13,773 nt of DNA, from assembly GCA_002379855.1 (NCBI GenBank), contig DFUX01000067.1:8679-22451 (forward strand), in the 5' to 3' direction. Positions 13,736-13,773 of this stretch are shown in pieces. The position numbers and the translations under genes were made by a program. Position 1 is the first letter of the stretch. Each line of letters starts with the position of its first letter. The notes under the pieces are model-generated. The model did not search any database. It had not been told where the DNA came from and worked only from the letters and a program-made list of their open reading frames with translations. The DNA is from Cloacimonetes bacterium UBA4175. GTDB taxonomy: Bacteria > Cloacimonadota > Cloacimonadia > Cloacimonadales > Cloacimonadaceae.

Positions 13736-13773
13736 GTGGCAAAATCCGTTTGCCACAGAGACCGGAGGTCTCT
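13736..13773. repeat. Two adjacent hairpins at the window edge
   Basis: GTGGCAAA (13736-13743) pairs perfectly with TTTGCCAC (13749-13756) over a 5-nt loop. The next base begins a second perfect stem, AGAGACC (13757-13763) with GGTCTCT (13767-13773), over a 3-nt loop. The second stem ends exactly at the window edge and may extend. There is no T tract in view, so termination cannot be claimed. Confidence 0.65.

Larger units (their letters stand above)
13307..13773. other. Repeat- and hairpin-rich non-coding island
   Basis: After the ompA terminator no reading frame of credible length or composition is present up to the window edge. The stretch instead holds several inverted and direct repeats, listed separately, and shifts in composition compared with the genes. 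It resembles a site where several intergenic repeat families have accumulated. Whether it is transcribed cannot be told. Confidence 0.7.

Noticed and set aside
1..13773. Search for CRISPR arrays, tRNA/rRNA, integrase, transposase, toxin-antitoxin or defence genes
   Set aside because: No regularly spaced repeats with unique spacers, no cloverleaf-like sequence and no matching protein motifs were seen in any frame.

Overview
The window reads as a chromosomal segment of a Gram-negative-type (diderm) bacterium. It encodes two outer-membrane beta-barrel proteins, a TamB-like envelope-spanning protein, a Lol-type lipoprotein-release transporter and an OmpA-type peptidoglycan anchor. The gene order, the FadL/OMPP1-like barrel and the overall protein style suggest a member of the FCB-related candidate phyla, such as Cloacimonadota. 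That assignment is an impression from protein style, not a database result. There is no rRNA, tRNA, CRISPR array, transposase or phage gene.

Layout. Positions 1-91 are non-coding and carry one arm of a repeat that reappears inverted at the far end. A single gene at 139-669 (minus) encodes a pilin-like membrane protein with its own promoter and a strong terminator. From 11886 down to 738 on the minus strand lie eight tightly packed genes, probably one operon. In transcription order they are: TatD-family metal-dependent hydrolase; FadL-like outer-membrane barrel; RecJ-like DHH exonuclease; CTP-dependent polyprenol/dolichol-kinase-like membrane protein; polyprenyl-phosphate glycosyltransferase (GT2, DPM1/ArnC type); LolC/E-type FtsX permease; LolD-type ATPase; and a large TamB-like protein. 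Gaps between them are 17 nt or less, and two genes touch or overlap. Diverging from tatD across about 300 bp is an OmpA-family gene (12184-13236, plus) with a recognisable promoter and a strong terminator.

How the genes fit together. Most point to building the cell envelope. The Lol pair releases lipoproteins from the inner membrane, and the TamB-like protein bridges the periplasm, probably for lipid transport or outer-membrane assembly. The polyprenol kinase and the glycosyltransferase could feed a polyprenyl-linked sugar donor used to modify lipid A, glycans or proteins. The barrel and OmpA sit in the outer membrane. The TatD and RecJ-like nucleic-acid enzymes share the operon without an obvious functional link.

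The last 537 bp (13237-13773) hold no credible gene but are full of structure: a terminator, a 42-nt hairpin, a perfect 13-bp inverted repeat, a compound hairpin, CGCAGAT repeats inside a 54-bp direct repeat, and a terminal block with two adjacent hairpins whose first part is the inverted partner of positions 5-29. This looks like a repeat-rich intergenic island. I found no convincing evidence of a new defence or biosynthetic system. The repeat island, the pilin-like protein with an abnormal processing site, and the kinase-glycosyltransferase pair are the most worthwhile leads.
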